NCBI RefSeq assembly: GCF_024169245.1
Contig: NZ_JALJWP010000001.1
Span: 1,613,501-1,677,500, forward strand
Reading direction: 5' to 3'
DNA: 64,000 nucleotides
Origin: Pseudomonas koreensis
GTDB lineage: Bacteria > Pseudomonadota > Gammaproteobacteria > Pseudomonadales > Pseudomonadaceae
The notes beneath the pieces are model-generated. The model did not search any database and had not been told where the DNA came from. It worked only from the letters and a program-made list of their open reading frames with translations. Positions 17,180-25,702 of this stretch are shown here, piece by piece; position 1 is the first letter of the stretch, and the number at the start of each line of letters is the position of its first letter. The position numbers were made by a program, and so were the translations under genes.

Positions 17180-17821
17180 ATGGATCTACACCAGGAGTTT
17201 GAAAGCAGCAAATTCTTCCACCGCTCCCGTATTGATCGTCGCGCCGCCGATGCCCTGGTCGGATTGGCCGCCGGGATTACGGCCGACGGTGATGTGAGCG
17301 TCACCGAAGCGGTTTTTCTAAAGCGATGGTTGGAAACCAATCTCGCGCATCTGAACGATCCGGTGATCAATCTTCTGTATTCGCGCTTGGCGTGCATGCT
17401 TCAGGACAATGCTCTGGATAAGGATGAGTCACTGGAGTTGCTCAACATTCTGCGTGGTTTTTCTGGAGTGAGCATTGAGAAACCGAGGGTTAGCGGTGCT
17501 GTTACCGTTACTCCTACGGATCTTCCTTTCAACTCACCGATCCCTGATTTGATTTGGGACGGCCGGATGTTTGTATTTACCGGTGTCATGGCCTTTGGGC
17601 CGCGTAAAGATTGCCAGGCGTTAGTCGAAGAGCGCGGCGGTTTGATTGGGGGCAGTGTGAGCAAAAAGGTGCATTACTTGGTGGTCGGCAGCGTGGGTAA
17701 CGAACAGTGGCGCCACAGTACTTATGGAACGAAGATCATAAAGGCAGTGGAGCTACGTGAGGCGGGAGCTTCGATTGCCATTGTTGGTGAGGACCATTGG
17801 CAAAAGATGCTGTTTGGTTAA
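17180..17821 (+). CDS. TerB-like / BRCT-domain protein
   Basis: The protein is 213 residues. Residues 1-95 are helical and acidic (ADALVGLAAGITADGDVS, then EAVFLKRWLETN), resembling a TerB-like helical bundle. Residues about 125-213 form a BRCT domain: GRMFVFTGVMAFGPRKDCQ, ALVEERGGLIGGSVSKKVHY and LVVG motifs as in the BRCT repeat of NAD-dependent DNA ligase. BRCT domains bind DNA ends or phosphopeptides, so a DNA-repair or exonuclease-accessory role is possible. AAAGGAAAA precedes the ATG. It lies between the toxin-antitoxin cluster and the tRNA-Thr island boundary, and its role there is unknown. Confidence 0.8.
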   Translation: MDLHQEFESSKFFHRSRIDRRAADALVGLAAGITADGDVSVTEAVFLKRWLETNLAHLNDPVINLLYSRLACMLQDNALDKDESLELLNILRGFSGVSIEKPRVSGAVTVTPTDLPFNSPIPDLIWDGRMFVFTGVMAFGPRKDCQALVEERGGLIGGSVSKKVHYLVVGSVGNEQWRHSTYGTKIIKAVELREAGASIAIVGEDHWQKMLFG

Positions 17822-17949
17822 GGTTGCTTCGTCGTTGGTATCTGGGAAACGGCCCTATGGCTTGGCCGCTGGTCGTCTGTGAGTTGGGCGGTCTCATCGC
17901 GAGCAGCCTCACGCCTGCAGAATCCATCGCGTGGACAAAAACGGACGCT

Positions 17950-18017
17950 CCAGAAACAACAAAGCCCCTGCATTTCTGCAGGGGCTTCGTTTTGTATGGT
18001 GCGGCACCAGGAGTCGA
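17950..18017. repeat. Distal attachment-site repeat (tRNA-Thr 3' remnant) of the island
   Basis: This 68-bp segment matches 23089-23157 with one substitution and one deletion. It includes a copy of the tRNA-Thr terminator hairpin and the last ~22 bases of tRNA-Thr. The tRNA part is then lost, which is the pattern left by integration at a tRNA 3' end. Confidence 0.88.
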
Positions 18018-18190
18018 GTTCATATTTAATCATATGATAAGTAAGTGATTTTTCTGAGTGTAGCGTTCGCTACCTCTTAGATTATCCTAATAGGTGAACT
18101 TGAGGTTTGTCATCGCTTTGTAAGGAAAAGACTATTTAGTTAGTCCGCTGTTTAAGTTTCTTGCGTCAGCGATGTTTGGGCTAAAGATTT

Positions 18191-18721
18191 TTACTCTTGT
18201 TTGCCTTTGTTGATGGCTTCGCTAATCAATTTGAACGCATCTGAGTTGCTAACAACGTTAAGCTTGTCGCTACTATATGCGTTGGTAAGATGAAGTAAGG
18301 CCATAGTTTGAAGATTTAAAATCTCGACTTCGGAAATTATTTTTCGAGATTTTGATTTGTCATACATTCGTCTATAAAGAACGTCGGCAGCGCTTGCGTT
18401 AATAAAGAAAATTAAATCCGGCTTGAGCTGCATTAAAGCCTCAATCGGTACCCAGAATTCTGTATTTTCGGTCTCGATCACAGCATGGAATTCGACGATG
18501 GTATTCTTGTTGACCTTTTTTAATGAGGTGTAGGCTGTAATTAACTGCCGTTGATTGATTGATAAGGAATCGCTTCCGATTTTAGAGATTTCAATAGGGC
18601 GCCCTATTTGTTTCAGTAATGTCGATGCTGATAGTCCGACGTATTCTGGGTTGGTCGAAACCAGCTCTTTAGTTAGTGTGGATTTTCCTGATCCGGCTAT
18701 CCCAAATAATGCGATATGCAT
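18191..18721 (-). CDS. P-loop kinase-like ATPase of the island
   Basis: The 176-residue cytosolic protein has a Walker A motif near its N-terminus (FGIAGSGKST) and hydrophobic strands KPDLIFFINAS and NTIVEFHAVIE, matching the small adenylate-kinase/AAA_18-like nucleoside or polynucleotide kinases. A lid-like stretch YRRMYDKSKSRK may supply catalytic arginines. It directly follows the ASCH gene with no intergenic base (the ASCH stop abuts its ATG), so the two form one operon. Low GC content marks it as acquired. Substrate and role are unknown; a nucleotide or RNA 5'-end kinase is one possibility. Confidence 0.72.
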   Translation of the reverse strand: MHIALFGIAGSGKSTLTKELVSTNPEYVGLSASTLLKQIGRPIEISKIGSDSLSINQRQLITAYTSLKKVNKNTIVEFHAVIETENTEFWVPIEALMQLKPDLIFFINASAADVLYRRMYDKSKSRKIISEVEILNLQTMALLHLTNAYSSDKLNVVSNSDAFKLISEAINKGKQE

Positions 18722-19141
18722 TTAAAAGTCTCGCTTGATTAGGTCGAAGATTATGTCTTGTGCGACATAGCAGTATGACTGAGGGGGGGTAATTCCCGCC
18801 GCTCGAAGGCTATCTAGTGGCACCTTTCTGTTATACTCGATAACATTGTCTAAGTGAATAGCGAAAGCTTCGTTGCTGTTGTGGAAATAGCTGTCGAAAT
18901 TTTCTTTAGAGATGCAGGCTTTTTCAAACGCTATCTGCTCTATTGCTAACGGCGAGCTAAGCTGAATGCTGGCGATTGTTGCTTCGCCTGCGAGCATCTT
19001 TACTGGAGAGCTTGAATAGATGTATATTCTCCTGCCTGGCTTGAAAAGTACCCCGATTTTTTTTCGTAGCTCGACAGTTTTAGCGCCACTAAAAATCATT
19101 GAGCTATACTGTGGCTTAATGCTAATTATGATTTCTGGCAT
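18722..19141 (-). CDS. ASCH-domain protein of the island
   Basis: This 139-residue protein has the ASCH/PUA-like signature at its N-terminus: ISIKPQYSSMIFSGAKTVELRK, with the ligand-pocket Lys and Glu in KTVELR, then GRRIYIYSSSPVKMLAGEATI. ASCH domains bind RNA or modified nucleosides; some members are nucleoside amidohydrolases or RNases. It is the first gene of an operon with the P-loop ATPase. It is divergent from the membrane protein gene, with only 27 bp between the two start codons. GC is low. Confidence 0.8.
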   Translation of the reverse strand: MPEIIISIKPQYSSMIFSGAKTVELRKKIGVLFKPGRRIYIYSSSPVKMLAGEATIASIQLSSPLAIEQIAFEKACISKENFDSYFHNSNEAFAIHLDNVIEYNRKVPLDSLRAAGITPPQSYCYVAQDIIFDLIKRDF

Positions 19142-19168
19142 GATGTATTAGGTTCTAAGGAAAGTTTT

Positions 19169-20287
19169 ATGGCTAAAAGCTTAGCGTTTTGGCTCGAAGG
19201 AATCAACACTGAGGACCATGAAATTGACCTGCATGTCAATTACTGGTTGTTGCATCAGAATACTGATAGCGAGCTCAGTTACCTAGATATTGGTGTAAAA
19301 TTTTCCGGGTTGCATGATCCTAGTAATGTGGGCGGGAATATTAACGTTTACTTCCCGTTCAAGATTACCAATGATAACTATCATCCTGGGCTAGGTGAGT
19401 TGGTATGTTCGCGTACAGATCTCATCCAAACAATATTTAACGCTAGGCATAAGTCTACGTCCAATAGTTCCAATACATCAGTTGATATTGAGTTCGAAAG
19501 CAAAAAAGAAGACATCCTTAGAGTGTTTACTCAGATATCTTGTAGCCCTGAAAATGGAGGGGTAAGAATAGTAGATACGGATGAAGGGTCCACGCTGTTG
19601 TTTCCGCTGAAACTACTCAGCGTAACAAAGAAAACAGATCCTCAGTTGCCCGAGCAGGAGGATGAAAAGGGTAAAATATTACCTGGCTATATCCGTTTTC
19701 GAATAAAGCTTGGTGCGCAAGAGACTAAGGTTTTGTCTCAAAGCTACAAGCATAGTGATAGCTTCATATTGAGTCGTCTGGAGTCAACCGAGATCGTGGA
19801 CTTTAGACTGAATGAGGTTCGAGATCTGCCTGGTATTGTGCAATCTAAGAACTTGATTGGTGCGGGAATCAAGAATATTCATTTTTTCCTGATACGTGAA
19901 GTTGACTCGGAGTATAAGCAGGCTCACGCAAATTTTCACAGATGTAGGCTCTTGGAGAAAGAGCTCTGGAATGAGTATTTAAGCTTGCAGCCTAAAGACA
20001 AAATGGCTCCAAAGCAAATGCTTATTTATCACTGGAAAGAGTCCGGTAAGATTGACAAAGACTCAAGTGAAAAACTACAAGCGCCCATTGAGAAGTTCAC
20101 TGCGTTTGCGAAGTTTAGCAAGATTACGGTTACATACAAGAATTTGTTTTTGTTTTTGTTCTTTGCACTTGTGATAGGTGCGGTGTCTGGGGCTATGGGA
20201 AATGTGCTATTTAATTTCGTTGGAGATGTAGGCAGCGCGGTAATTGATAAGGTTGTTTACTTGCATGATGTACATTCTAAGAAATAA
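19169..20287 (+). CDS. Unknown protein with a C-terminal membrane anchor (island)
   Basis: The 372-residue protein has no signal peptide. Residues 1-290 look soluble and mixed alpha/beta, 245-310 are charged and helical, and a strong hydrophobic helix lies at about 325-348 (LFLFLFFALVIGAVSGAMG). A shorter amphipathic segment follows. The topology suggests a cytosolic domain tethered to the inner membrane by its C-terminus. AAGGA lies 8 nt before the ATG. It is divergent from ASCH-ATPase, 27 bp apart, so the promoters must overlap coding sequence. No family was recognised. By context it may be the membrane-acting component of an island system. Confidence 0.7.
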   Translation: MAKSLAFWLEGINTEDHEIDLHVNYWLLHQNTDSELSYLDIGVKFSGLHDPSNVGGNINVYFPFKITNDNYHPGLGELVCSRTDLIQTIFNARHKSTSNSSNTSVDIEFESKKEDILRVFTQISCSPENGGVRIVDTDEGSTLLFPLKLLSVTKKTDPQLPEQEDEKGKILPGYIRFRIKLGAQETKVLSQSYKHSDSFILSRLESTEIVDFRLNEVRDLPGIVQSKNLIGAGIKNIHFFLIREVDSEYKQAHANFHRCRLLEKELWNEYLSLQPKDKMAPKQMLIYHWKESGKIDKDSSEKLQAPIEKFTAFAKFSKITVTYKNLFLFLFFALVIGAVSGAMGNVLFNFVGDVGSAVIDKVVYLHDVHSKK

Positions 20288-20306
20288 GTTGAGATATATA
20301 AAGTTC

Positions 20307-20334
20307 TTGCAAAAAACAGTGGAAATGCTAAAAT
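20307..20334 (+). promoter_or_regulatory. Candidate promoter for the island GNAT gene
   Basis: TTGCAA (20307-20312) and TAAAAT (20329-20334) are separated by 16 bp in the 85-bp gap before the GNAT start. Confidence 0.45.
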
Positions 20335-20372
20335 GCTTGTCATAACGCTATTTGAAGTGTAGGGAGAGGAAA

Positions 20373-20840
20373 ATGATTGCAACTACTGTGAGGCCGGTCA
20401 TACGCTATGATTATCTTAGCGCAATGAGCGTTGACTTCATGTTCATTGCAAACCATCTCTCAGCGATTTCCCATCTTTATCCTGGGTTTAAAGAATGGCT
20501 TTACTTCAAGTTTAAGCCAGATTTTTTAAATGGGTCTAGGGATATACTGGTTGCGTACGATGGCAATAATATCGCTGGATTGTCGTTGTTGAAGTTCAGT
20601 GATTTTGAAAATAAAATTTGTACTTTTTATGTTATGCCAGCATACCGTGGCTTGAGCATTGGACACGAGCTTATGAATAGGTCTCTTTCGTTCCTGTGCA
20701 AACGAAATGTTTTGATATCTGTCTCTCAAGAAAGAGAGACTGAGTTGTACCCTGTTCTGAAAAATTCAGGTTTCAGGCTAGACCGTAAAGTTGAAGGCGC
20801 TTACCGCTCTGGAGTGGTCGAAAGTTTTTACTCCGTCTAG
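20373..20840 (+). CDS. GNAT-family acetyltransferase (island)
   Basis: The 155-residue protein is a compact GNAT fold. The central strand is DILVAYDGNNIAGLSLLKF, and the acetyl-CoA loop reads CTFYVMPAYRGLSIGHELM (R-G-x-x-I-G). The C-terminal LYPVLKNSGFRLDRKVEG pairs with the substrate face. GGGAGAGGA lies 3 nt before the ATG used; an in-frame ATG at 20352 lacks a ribosome binding site. It has its own promoter and terminator. GNAT toxins acetylating tRNA exist, but their usual ribbon-helix-helix antitoxin is absent here, so the substrate is open. Confidence 0.82.
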   Translation: MIATTVRPVIRYDYLSAMSVDFMFIANHLSAISHLYPGFKEWLYFKFKPDFLNGSRDILVAYDGNNIAGLSLLKFSDFENKICTFYVMPAYRGLSIGHELMNRSLSFLCKRNVLISVSQERETELYPVLKNSGFRLDRKVEGAYRSGVVESFYSV

Positions 20841-20856
20841 CTTTTAGCTTTTCACC

Positions 20857-20894
20857 GAAAGCCCATCGCATATAAATGCCTTGGGCTTTTTATT
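20857..20894 (+). terminator. Rho-independent terminator after the island GNAT gene
   Basis: AAAGCCCA pairs with TGGGCTTT across a 16-nt loop and runs into TTTTTATTT. Confidence 0.75.
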
Positions 20895-21864
20895 TGGTCT
20901 GGATTTTAATACTTAATTTTTAATTATATTGGGAAATATTTAGATTCCGCGCTAACCCTCTTTGTCTTACCCTAATGCGTTATCCTAGATATTTCCTCTT
21001 TCATTCACATCGCTTTCCCAAAGTTTAAGATTTAAAATCCCCCCGTCATCCCGCCAAGAATGCTGAGTGTTGTCAGGCATCAAGGCCCCGCGACCTGTGA
21101 GGGTTGTCCGCTAACGCGGGACTGACGGCTCTTTACGGCCGGGAGCTTGGGCATCTCATGATCTGGCCTCCTTAACACTTCCGCGGAAGTGGGCGGGTGG
21201 AGGCTACGCTGGCTGATGAGGCCGGCGCCGCGAGATCTTGAGTCAGGTGAAGGCAGTGATGCTGTGACCGGGACATGCCTGACTATCAGTCAGGTGCAGT
21301 CCATTCCGTGGGCTGGGGCACCATCATCTGCATCGCTGTTGCTGGTGACTTCGGTGTTTGTCACGCCGATTGTCACGAGGGGAAAGCCGCAAAGCCTTGT
21401 ACGATATGGGCTGCAGCAGCGGTACGAGCGCCCGTCTCTTTCCGGGAGAAAGAGACGGGCGCAGGTTGGCGCAATGAAATGGCCAAGCGGATAGGTTGCT
21501 GCAGGGCAGCTATGAAAGGGAATGAGTTGCCGCAGTGGGCACACTGGTAAAAGTAGGCATCCATCACATCGCTGTGACCGTGCAAGCCGCCGGAAGCTAA
21601 TCGCGTTTTGGGAGAACCACCACGGTGTGGCGTAGCCTCAAAGGTTCTGGCTACCTGGGTTGCTGTCAACGACAGCGCTTTGCCCGATCTTTTCTACGCC
21701 TGTGGAAAACTCGGATTAAGGCTCGAGTTTCTGGGAGTTTTGCTGCTTTGTCTGAAATTATCTGTCTTTAGCAGTCTGTGGTTTACGACCTACATTTCGC
21801 TTTAGGCAAGCGCTCGCTCCTGGCACTTCTCCGGGCGGAATGACAAAAAACTTCGGGCTTCCTT
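20895..21864. other. About 1 kb in the island with no confident gene
   Basis: The first ~150 bp are AT-rich; from about 21050 the composition turns GC-rich again, so the island is a mosaic. Several overlapping short frames exist on both strands (for example 21189-21494 on + and 21373-21669 on -), but none has a good ribosome binding site plus a recognisable domain. The minus frame has a YQCAHCGNSFPF zinc-ribbon-like CxxC. It may be eroded backbone of an integrative element. The strongest feature is the hairpin at 21428-21462. Confidence 0.4.
21428..21462. other. Perfect 15-bp stem hairpin, not a standard terminator
   Basis: GCGCCCGTCTCTTTC and its exact complement flank a 5-nt CGGGA loop. 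There is no T tract on either side, so it is not a canonical terminator. It could be a structured RNA, a replication or transfer site, or a protein-binding palindrome left from the mobile element. Confidence 0.6.
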
Positions 21865-22854
21865 TTACTCCAAACACCATTGCGGTTGACGTTTCCAGTC
21901 CTCTGGAAATCCCATAAGTTTCAAATAACCTGGCTCTCTCTGGTCAATCATTTCGGCTAAGTGAAATTTCCACTGACTGTCTGGACTGATCAAATCGGTC
22001 AGATACGCCAGCATCGTTAGCACTATATATAGGCGCTGCTTGGGCTGAGGTCGGTCGCCAGGTGCATTTTGAATGACCCATTCTTTAGGTAAGGATGGTC
22101 TGATCGAGAGCTCTCTGTTCCATAGTCGTGAGTGGTGGGCGCAGCAGTTTCGAATGAAGCTCAGAGTGTGGAGCCAGGAAGCCAGTACTTCGAAGGGGAG
22201 ATTGAATCTGCTCGCGATCGTTTTTTTGTCGACGCTTTTGCCTATGGCATTGAACAGGGTGGAAACCGTTCCGAGGCTAAGTTCTTCTAGAACTGCCCAG
22301 GCGGGCGGCAACTCGGGATGGGAATAGGTTGATCCGTAGAATCGAAAATAGTTATCGCGGGTGCGATTTTCAATTCGCTGCTGCTGGATCTGATCTGCTC
22401 GGCTGCTCCTTTTTATACGATCAATCTCACGTCCCAGTTTGTTGCGCTCCTTGCTCAGTTGATCTCGCAGGGGCCGCAATAAATCCGAATGTGAATATGA
22501 CGAGGAGAAGATTGGCGCGTGAGCTATCCAGTCAGGCCCGTACTTCGGGCACATGTGATTGCTGATAGTCGCTCGTATGGCGACTTCGACACGTTCGATA
22601 ACATCCATCGTTATACGTCGCAACGAGCCATCGAAGCGGTAGATGTCGACGACTGCTTTCAGAGTGCTGCCAGGCTTGAAGGTGTGTTCAGGGTTTGTTT
22701 CTTGAAAAGGGCGCATGTAGGGACTCAGGCGAAACAGCGTGACCACTTCCAGGAAACGCATGACGCGGTCGTCGTTTGCGAATTGCAGGCCTCATTGCTT
22801 TAGCAGTTCCAATTGCTGTTCTACGCTGAGGGCCTGCTTATCGAAGGGCCTCAT
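21865..22854 (-). pseudogene. Abi_2-family abortive-infection gene with an in-frame stop at codon 21
   Basis: Translation from the ATG at 22854, which has GGAG at 8 nt, reads MRPFDKQALSVEQQLELLKQ, then TGA at 22794-22792. It continues in the same frame GLQFANDDRVMRFLEVV and on to 21865. The N-terminal part matches the Abi_2 (AbiD/AbiF-like) start, where the residue at the stop is commonly a basic Arg, so a CGA-to-TGA change is the simplest cause. The remaining frame keeps the family core, including RNCCAHHSRLWNR (an Rx4-6H-type HEPN motif). Reinitiation at ATG 22761 (298 residues) is possible but has no Shine-Dalgarno and lacks the first helix. Family members mediate phage abortive infection, probably as RNases. 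Confidence 0.8.
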
Positions 22855-23088
22855 GTAGTTTTCTCCAGGCAAAAAAACCCGCACGATTTGAGCTTGCTGA
22901 CTGGGTCAACCTAGGCTTGGCGGGTGTGTTGGGGTGCATTATAGGTAGGTGCAAGAGCCCATCAATGTTGGGCTGATGTGAAATTGTAACGACTCGAGGT
23001 GCGGAGGGCGGAGTTCGGTCCGTTGATTGAGATAAGGCGTCGTTGGTTTTGTCGCCCCAATGTGGAAGTTCCTGGGGAGTTCCAAACG

Positions 23089-23135
23089 CCAGAAACAACA
23101 AGGCCCCTGCATTTCTGCAGGGGCTTCGTTTTGTA

Positions 23136-23157
<22 letters not shown>
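23089..23157. repeat. tRNA-proximal attachment-site repeat of the island
   Basis: This 69-bp direct-repeat partner of 17950-18017 runs from just beyond the tRNA-Thr terminator into the T-arm of the intact tRNA gene. Confidence 0.88.
23103..23124 (-). terminator. tRNA-Thr terminator hairpin
   Basis: GCCCCTGCA pairs with TGCAGGGGC across a 4-nt loop, 12 bp beyond the CCA end of tRNA-Thr; on the minus strand it is followed by CTTGTTGTTT. It lies wholly inside the att repeat. Confidence 0.75.
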
Positions 23158-23211
<54 letters not shown>

Positions 23212-23286
23212 GTGTGGGCGACGATTATAGCGATTGGGTTGGTTCTGTAAACCCCTGAATTCAGACTATTTTTGTGACGGTCCTGA

Positions 23287-24123
23287 TCAAGCCCTGCGCA
23301 GGGTGTTACGCAGCTTTTGCAGCATGCGCACGGTGCGGCTGTTTTGCAGTGTTTGCAATTGCGTTTCGGCCTGTTCGGCGCGGCGCAGGGCAGTGGCGAG
23401 TTGTTGGGCGGTGTCGTGTTCGCCTGCGCTGAGCGGGTGGGCGAGGGCGTGGCCTCGGCACAGTTGGAAGTTGTCCAGATTGCATGGCGGGATATCGAAG
23501 GCGGGTTTGAGGCTCATGTGTTCATCGGCGAGGAACCAGGTGTTGAGGCCGTCGAACAGTATCGATTGGTAGCCCGCCTCTGTGACGAGATGTTCCCAGG
23601 TGTGGTCGCGTTGCCATGGAGTTTCGATGACGATGATCCATGGACGGAAGCGGCTGAAGTCCATGCCACGCAGGACAGTTTCCTCGTGCCCTTCGACATC
23701 AATCTTCAGAAAGTGGATCGCTCGATCAGCGGCGTGCTCTTCGCAGATTGAGGTGAGCGTGCGTGCCTTGACCGTGAGGCTACGCACATCCATGCCGAGG
23801 TCTTTGCGTTGCTGAGCGATGGCGGCGTCTGCAGTGGAAAGACCTGTGCCGGGAATACCGTAAAAGGTCACTTCGCCAGGGTGGTCGCTGGCGATGCATT
23901 GTACGGTGACGTCGCGTGGGCGTTGCTGACAGAGCGCGGCGTAGTAATTCTGCATCGGCTCAATGTTTATGCCCTGCCAGCCATGGTCGTAGAACGCTTT
24001 GGTGACGGAGTCGTGGCTCGGATCGTTGGCGCCCACGTCGATGTAGAAACCGTGTTCGAATTGCTTAAGCGCACGCCACAGGCGGACGTCTTCAAAGTTC
24101 TGTGCAAAAGAGATGAACGGCAC
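23287..24123 (-). CDS. FkbM-family SAM-dependent methyltransferase
   Basis: The ~278-residue protein starts at a GTG with AGGAAG 5 nt upstream. FISFAQNFEDVRLWRALKQF begins the family's conserved region, FYIDVGANDPSHDSVTKAFY is the SAM-binding motif I, and IHFLKIDVEGHEETVLRGMD is the second hallmark motif. FkbM enzymes O-methylate sugars or polyketides. Similar genes in pseudomonads sit with glycan or LPS loci, but none is beside this one. The last 60 residues are a Leu/Gln-rich helix. In-frame extension to 24342 is possible but lacks homology and a ribosome binding site. Confidence 0.82.
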   Translation of the reverse strand: MPFISFAQNFEDVRLWRALKQFEHGFYIDVGANDPSHDSVTKAFYDHGWQGINIEPMQNYYAALCQQRPRDVTVQCIASDHPGEVTFYGIPGTGLSTADAAIAQQRKDLGMDVRSLTVKARTLTSICEEHAADRAIHFLKIDVEGHEETVLRGMDFSRFRPWIIVIETPWQRDHTWEHLVTEAGYQSILFDGLNTWFLADEHMSLKPAFDIPPCNLDNFQLCRGHALAHPLSAGEHDTAQQLATALRRAEQAETQLQTLQNSRTVRMLQKLRNTLRRA

Positions 24124-24466
24124 GGTCGCTTCCTGTCGGTCGGTTTTTCTTGTTCTGCGTACGCCGGCGGCGCGTTCAGGCTTTGTATAGCAAGGCTGAC
24201 GCACGGTCGCAAATAATCGATATGGCGGGCTGTCGATTCGGCGGTTATGTCGTTTGATTGGCCGCTTATGCACAACACGCTGGCTCGATGGGACGCTTAG
24301 GCCTGTTTTTGCTGAACTGTTCTCATTTGGTACGCAAAACACTGTTTTGCCAATTTTTTATCTGTGTGTACGAAAAATGACCAAAGCTGTTAATGCCATG
24401 AAACACGCATGGATATTGGATCCAGTAAATCTTTATCAACAGATTTATCCACAGGCTGCTGGCCGT
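24124..24466. other. Intergenic gap with a short palindrome
   Basis: No gene was found in this 340-bp AT-rich gap upstream of the FkbM gene. GCAAAACACTGTTTTGC at 24334-24350 is a perfect palindrome around a central base and could be a repressor site. It does not look like a terminator for either neighbouring minus-strand gene. Confidence 0.4.
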
Positions 24467-25702
24467 TTATTCGCGTTCGGCCAACAGGAGCAAGTTGCGC
24501 GGGGTGAGCGGTGCTTCGCAGAAAGTGCCGAGACGCACGTTGTAGCCTTGCGCGGTCAGAAAAAGCGCCCTATCCAGATTCAGCCAGATTTCCAGTGGCC
24601 GTCGGAACAATCCGCGAAGCAATTCCAGATTGCGTACCTCGGCCAGTCGCTGCCAACCGGTAGCTTCCAGTTTTTCCCAATCTGTCGGTTCAACTGTGGA
24701 TAACTCTTTCAGCGCGGCCAGATCGCGACAGTAGTCAGCGAAGGGTTTATCCAGCCAGGCGCTCGGCAGTGATGGGGTTGGCAAGTATTCGTCAGTCCCG
24801 CGCAACTGCCGTTGCAGCCAATCGAAAGCCAAGCGTCGGGCCATCGAGGTATCGCGCTGGCGTTTGACCCTCGCACCGGCGGTGACGGTTTCGCTCATCG
24901 GCAGAGCCAGATCTTCGAGTGATAGCCGTAGGGCTGATCGCAAACCCTCAGAAGACAGTGGCTGATACTCGCTGCGATTGATCCGGTTGTAGCAACATGG
25001 CGCGATCGCCATCTGCTGACATCCGGCGGCACTCGCCAATCGCATGAGGCGTACGTGCAGATCGCCGCAGGCGTGCAGGGCGATGGGTGTGTGACTATCG
25101 CTCACCACGGCAGAGGCGTTCGCCGCGAGTACGTCCTGCTCCACATGCAGCGCATGCAAGTCATGACGCTGACTCAGCGCCTGACCGCTCGCAACCAACA
25201 ACGGATCATATTCGACACAAGTCAGTTGCTGCCCTTCACTCAACAATCGTCGACCCAGATGCCCTTTGCCGGAACACCAGTCCAGCCAATGCGTCGGCTG
25301 CGAGGCGAAAGACAGACAACTGGCAAACGCCTCGATCTGCTGCCACTTGCGCCCAGGCACATCGACGTTCAAGCGATGCCCGGCAGCCTCAAGCGCGTGC
25401 CTTGGCAATTCGCCGATTGCACTCAGTTGGGCCGACAATTTCGCCAGTGAGGCAAATGGCTCGGGCGCATCGGTCAGATCAGCAGGGTGGTTATGCGCAC
25501 GTTCTGCATCTTCCAGCGATCGCCCGCGCAGCCAGGAAGACAATTCCGGATGACTGGTTTCCCACGCAAGGGAAAGATGCGTAAACGGTCGAGGTTTCCA
25601 CAGCGCCTGATGCTCAATCAGAAAAGCATCCAGCGCCTTGAAGCGGGCGAGTAAGTCCTCGCCCGTCAGCACGTCGGAAGTTTCAGCGGCCCTGGCAGGC
25701 AT
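24467..25702 (-). CDS. Class I SAM-dependent methyltransferase (GSTCD-like)
   Basis: The 411-residue protein has a helical N-terminal domain (1-170) and a Rossmann methyltransferase domain with THWLDWCSGKGHLGRRLLSE as the SAM motif. The acidic turn is LTCVEYDPLLV, and ALHACGDLHVRLM is followed by the distinctive APCCYNRI motif, shared with RNA-methyltransferase-like proteins of the GSTCD group. The proposed ATG overlaps the end of the upstream ABC permease gene by 20 bp, so it is probably the last gene of that operon. A GTG at 25672 is an alternative start. The substrate is unknown; CCY motif and family suggest RNA. Confidence 0.75.
   Translation of the reverse strand: MPARAAETSDVLTGEDLLARFKALDAFLIEHQALWKPRPFTHLSLAWETSHPELSSWLRGRSLEDAERAHNHPADLTDAPEPFASLAKLSAQLSAIGELPRHALEAAGHRLNVDVPGRKWQQIEAFASCLSFASQPTHWLDWCSGKGHLGRRLLSEGQQLTCVEYDPLLVASGQALSQRHDLHALHVEQDVLAANASAVVSDSHTPIALHACGDLHVRLMRLASAAGCQQMAIAPCCYNRINRSEYQPLSSEGLRSALRLSLEDLALPMSETVTAGARVKRQRDTSMARRLAFDWLQRQLRGTDEYLPTPSLPSAWLDKPFADYCRDLAALKELSTVEPTDWEKLEATGWQRLAEVRNLELLRGLFRRPLEIWLNLDRALFLTAQGYNVRLGTFCEAPLTPRNLLLLAERE

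Noticed and set aside
20895..21864. Short frames in the island (e.g. 21189-21494 +, 21373-21669 -)
   Set aside because: They overlap on both strands, lack good start signals and I could assign no domain; kept only as a described gap.
22792..22794. Possible selenocysteine codon in the Abi_2 gene
   Set aside because: There is no SECIS-like hairpin just after the TGA, the family does not use Sec, and a basic residue is expected there. A nonsense mutation is simpler.
24334..24350. Terminator for the 24467-25702 gene
   Set aside because: The T tract lies on the wrong strand and the perfect palindrome has only a single central base, so an operator is more likely.
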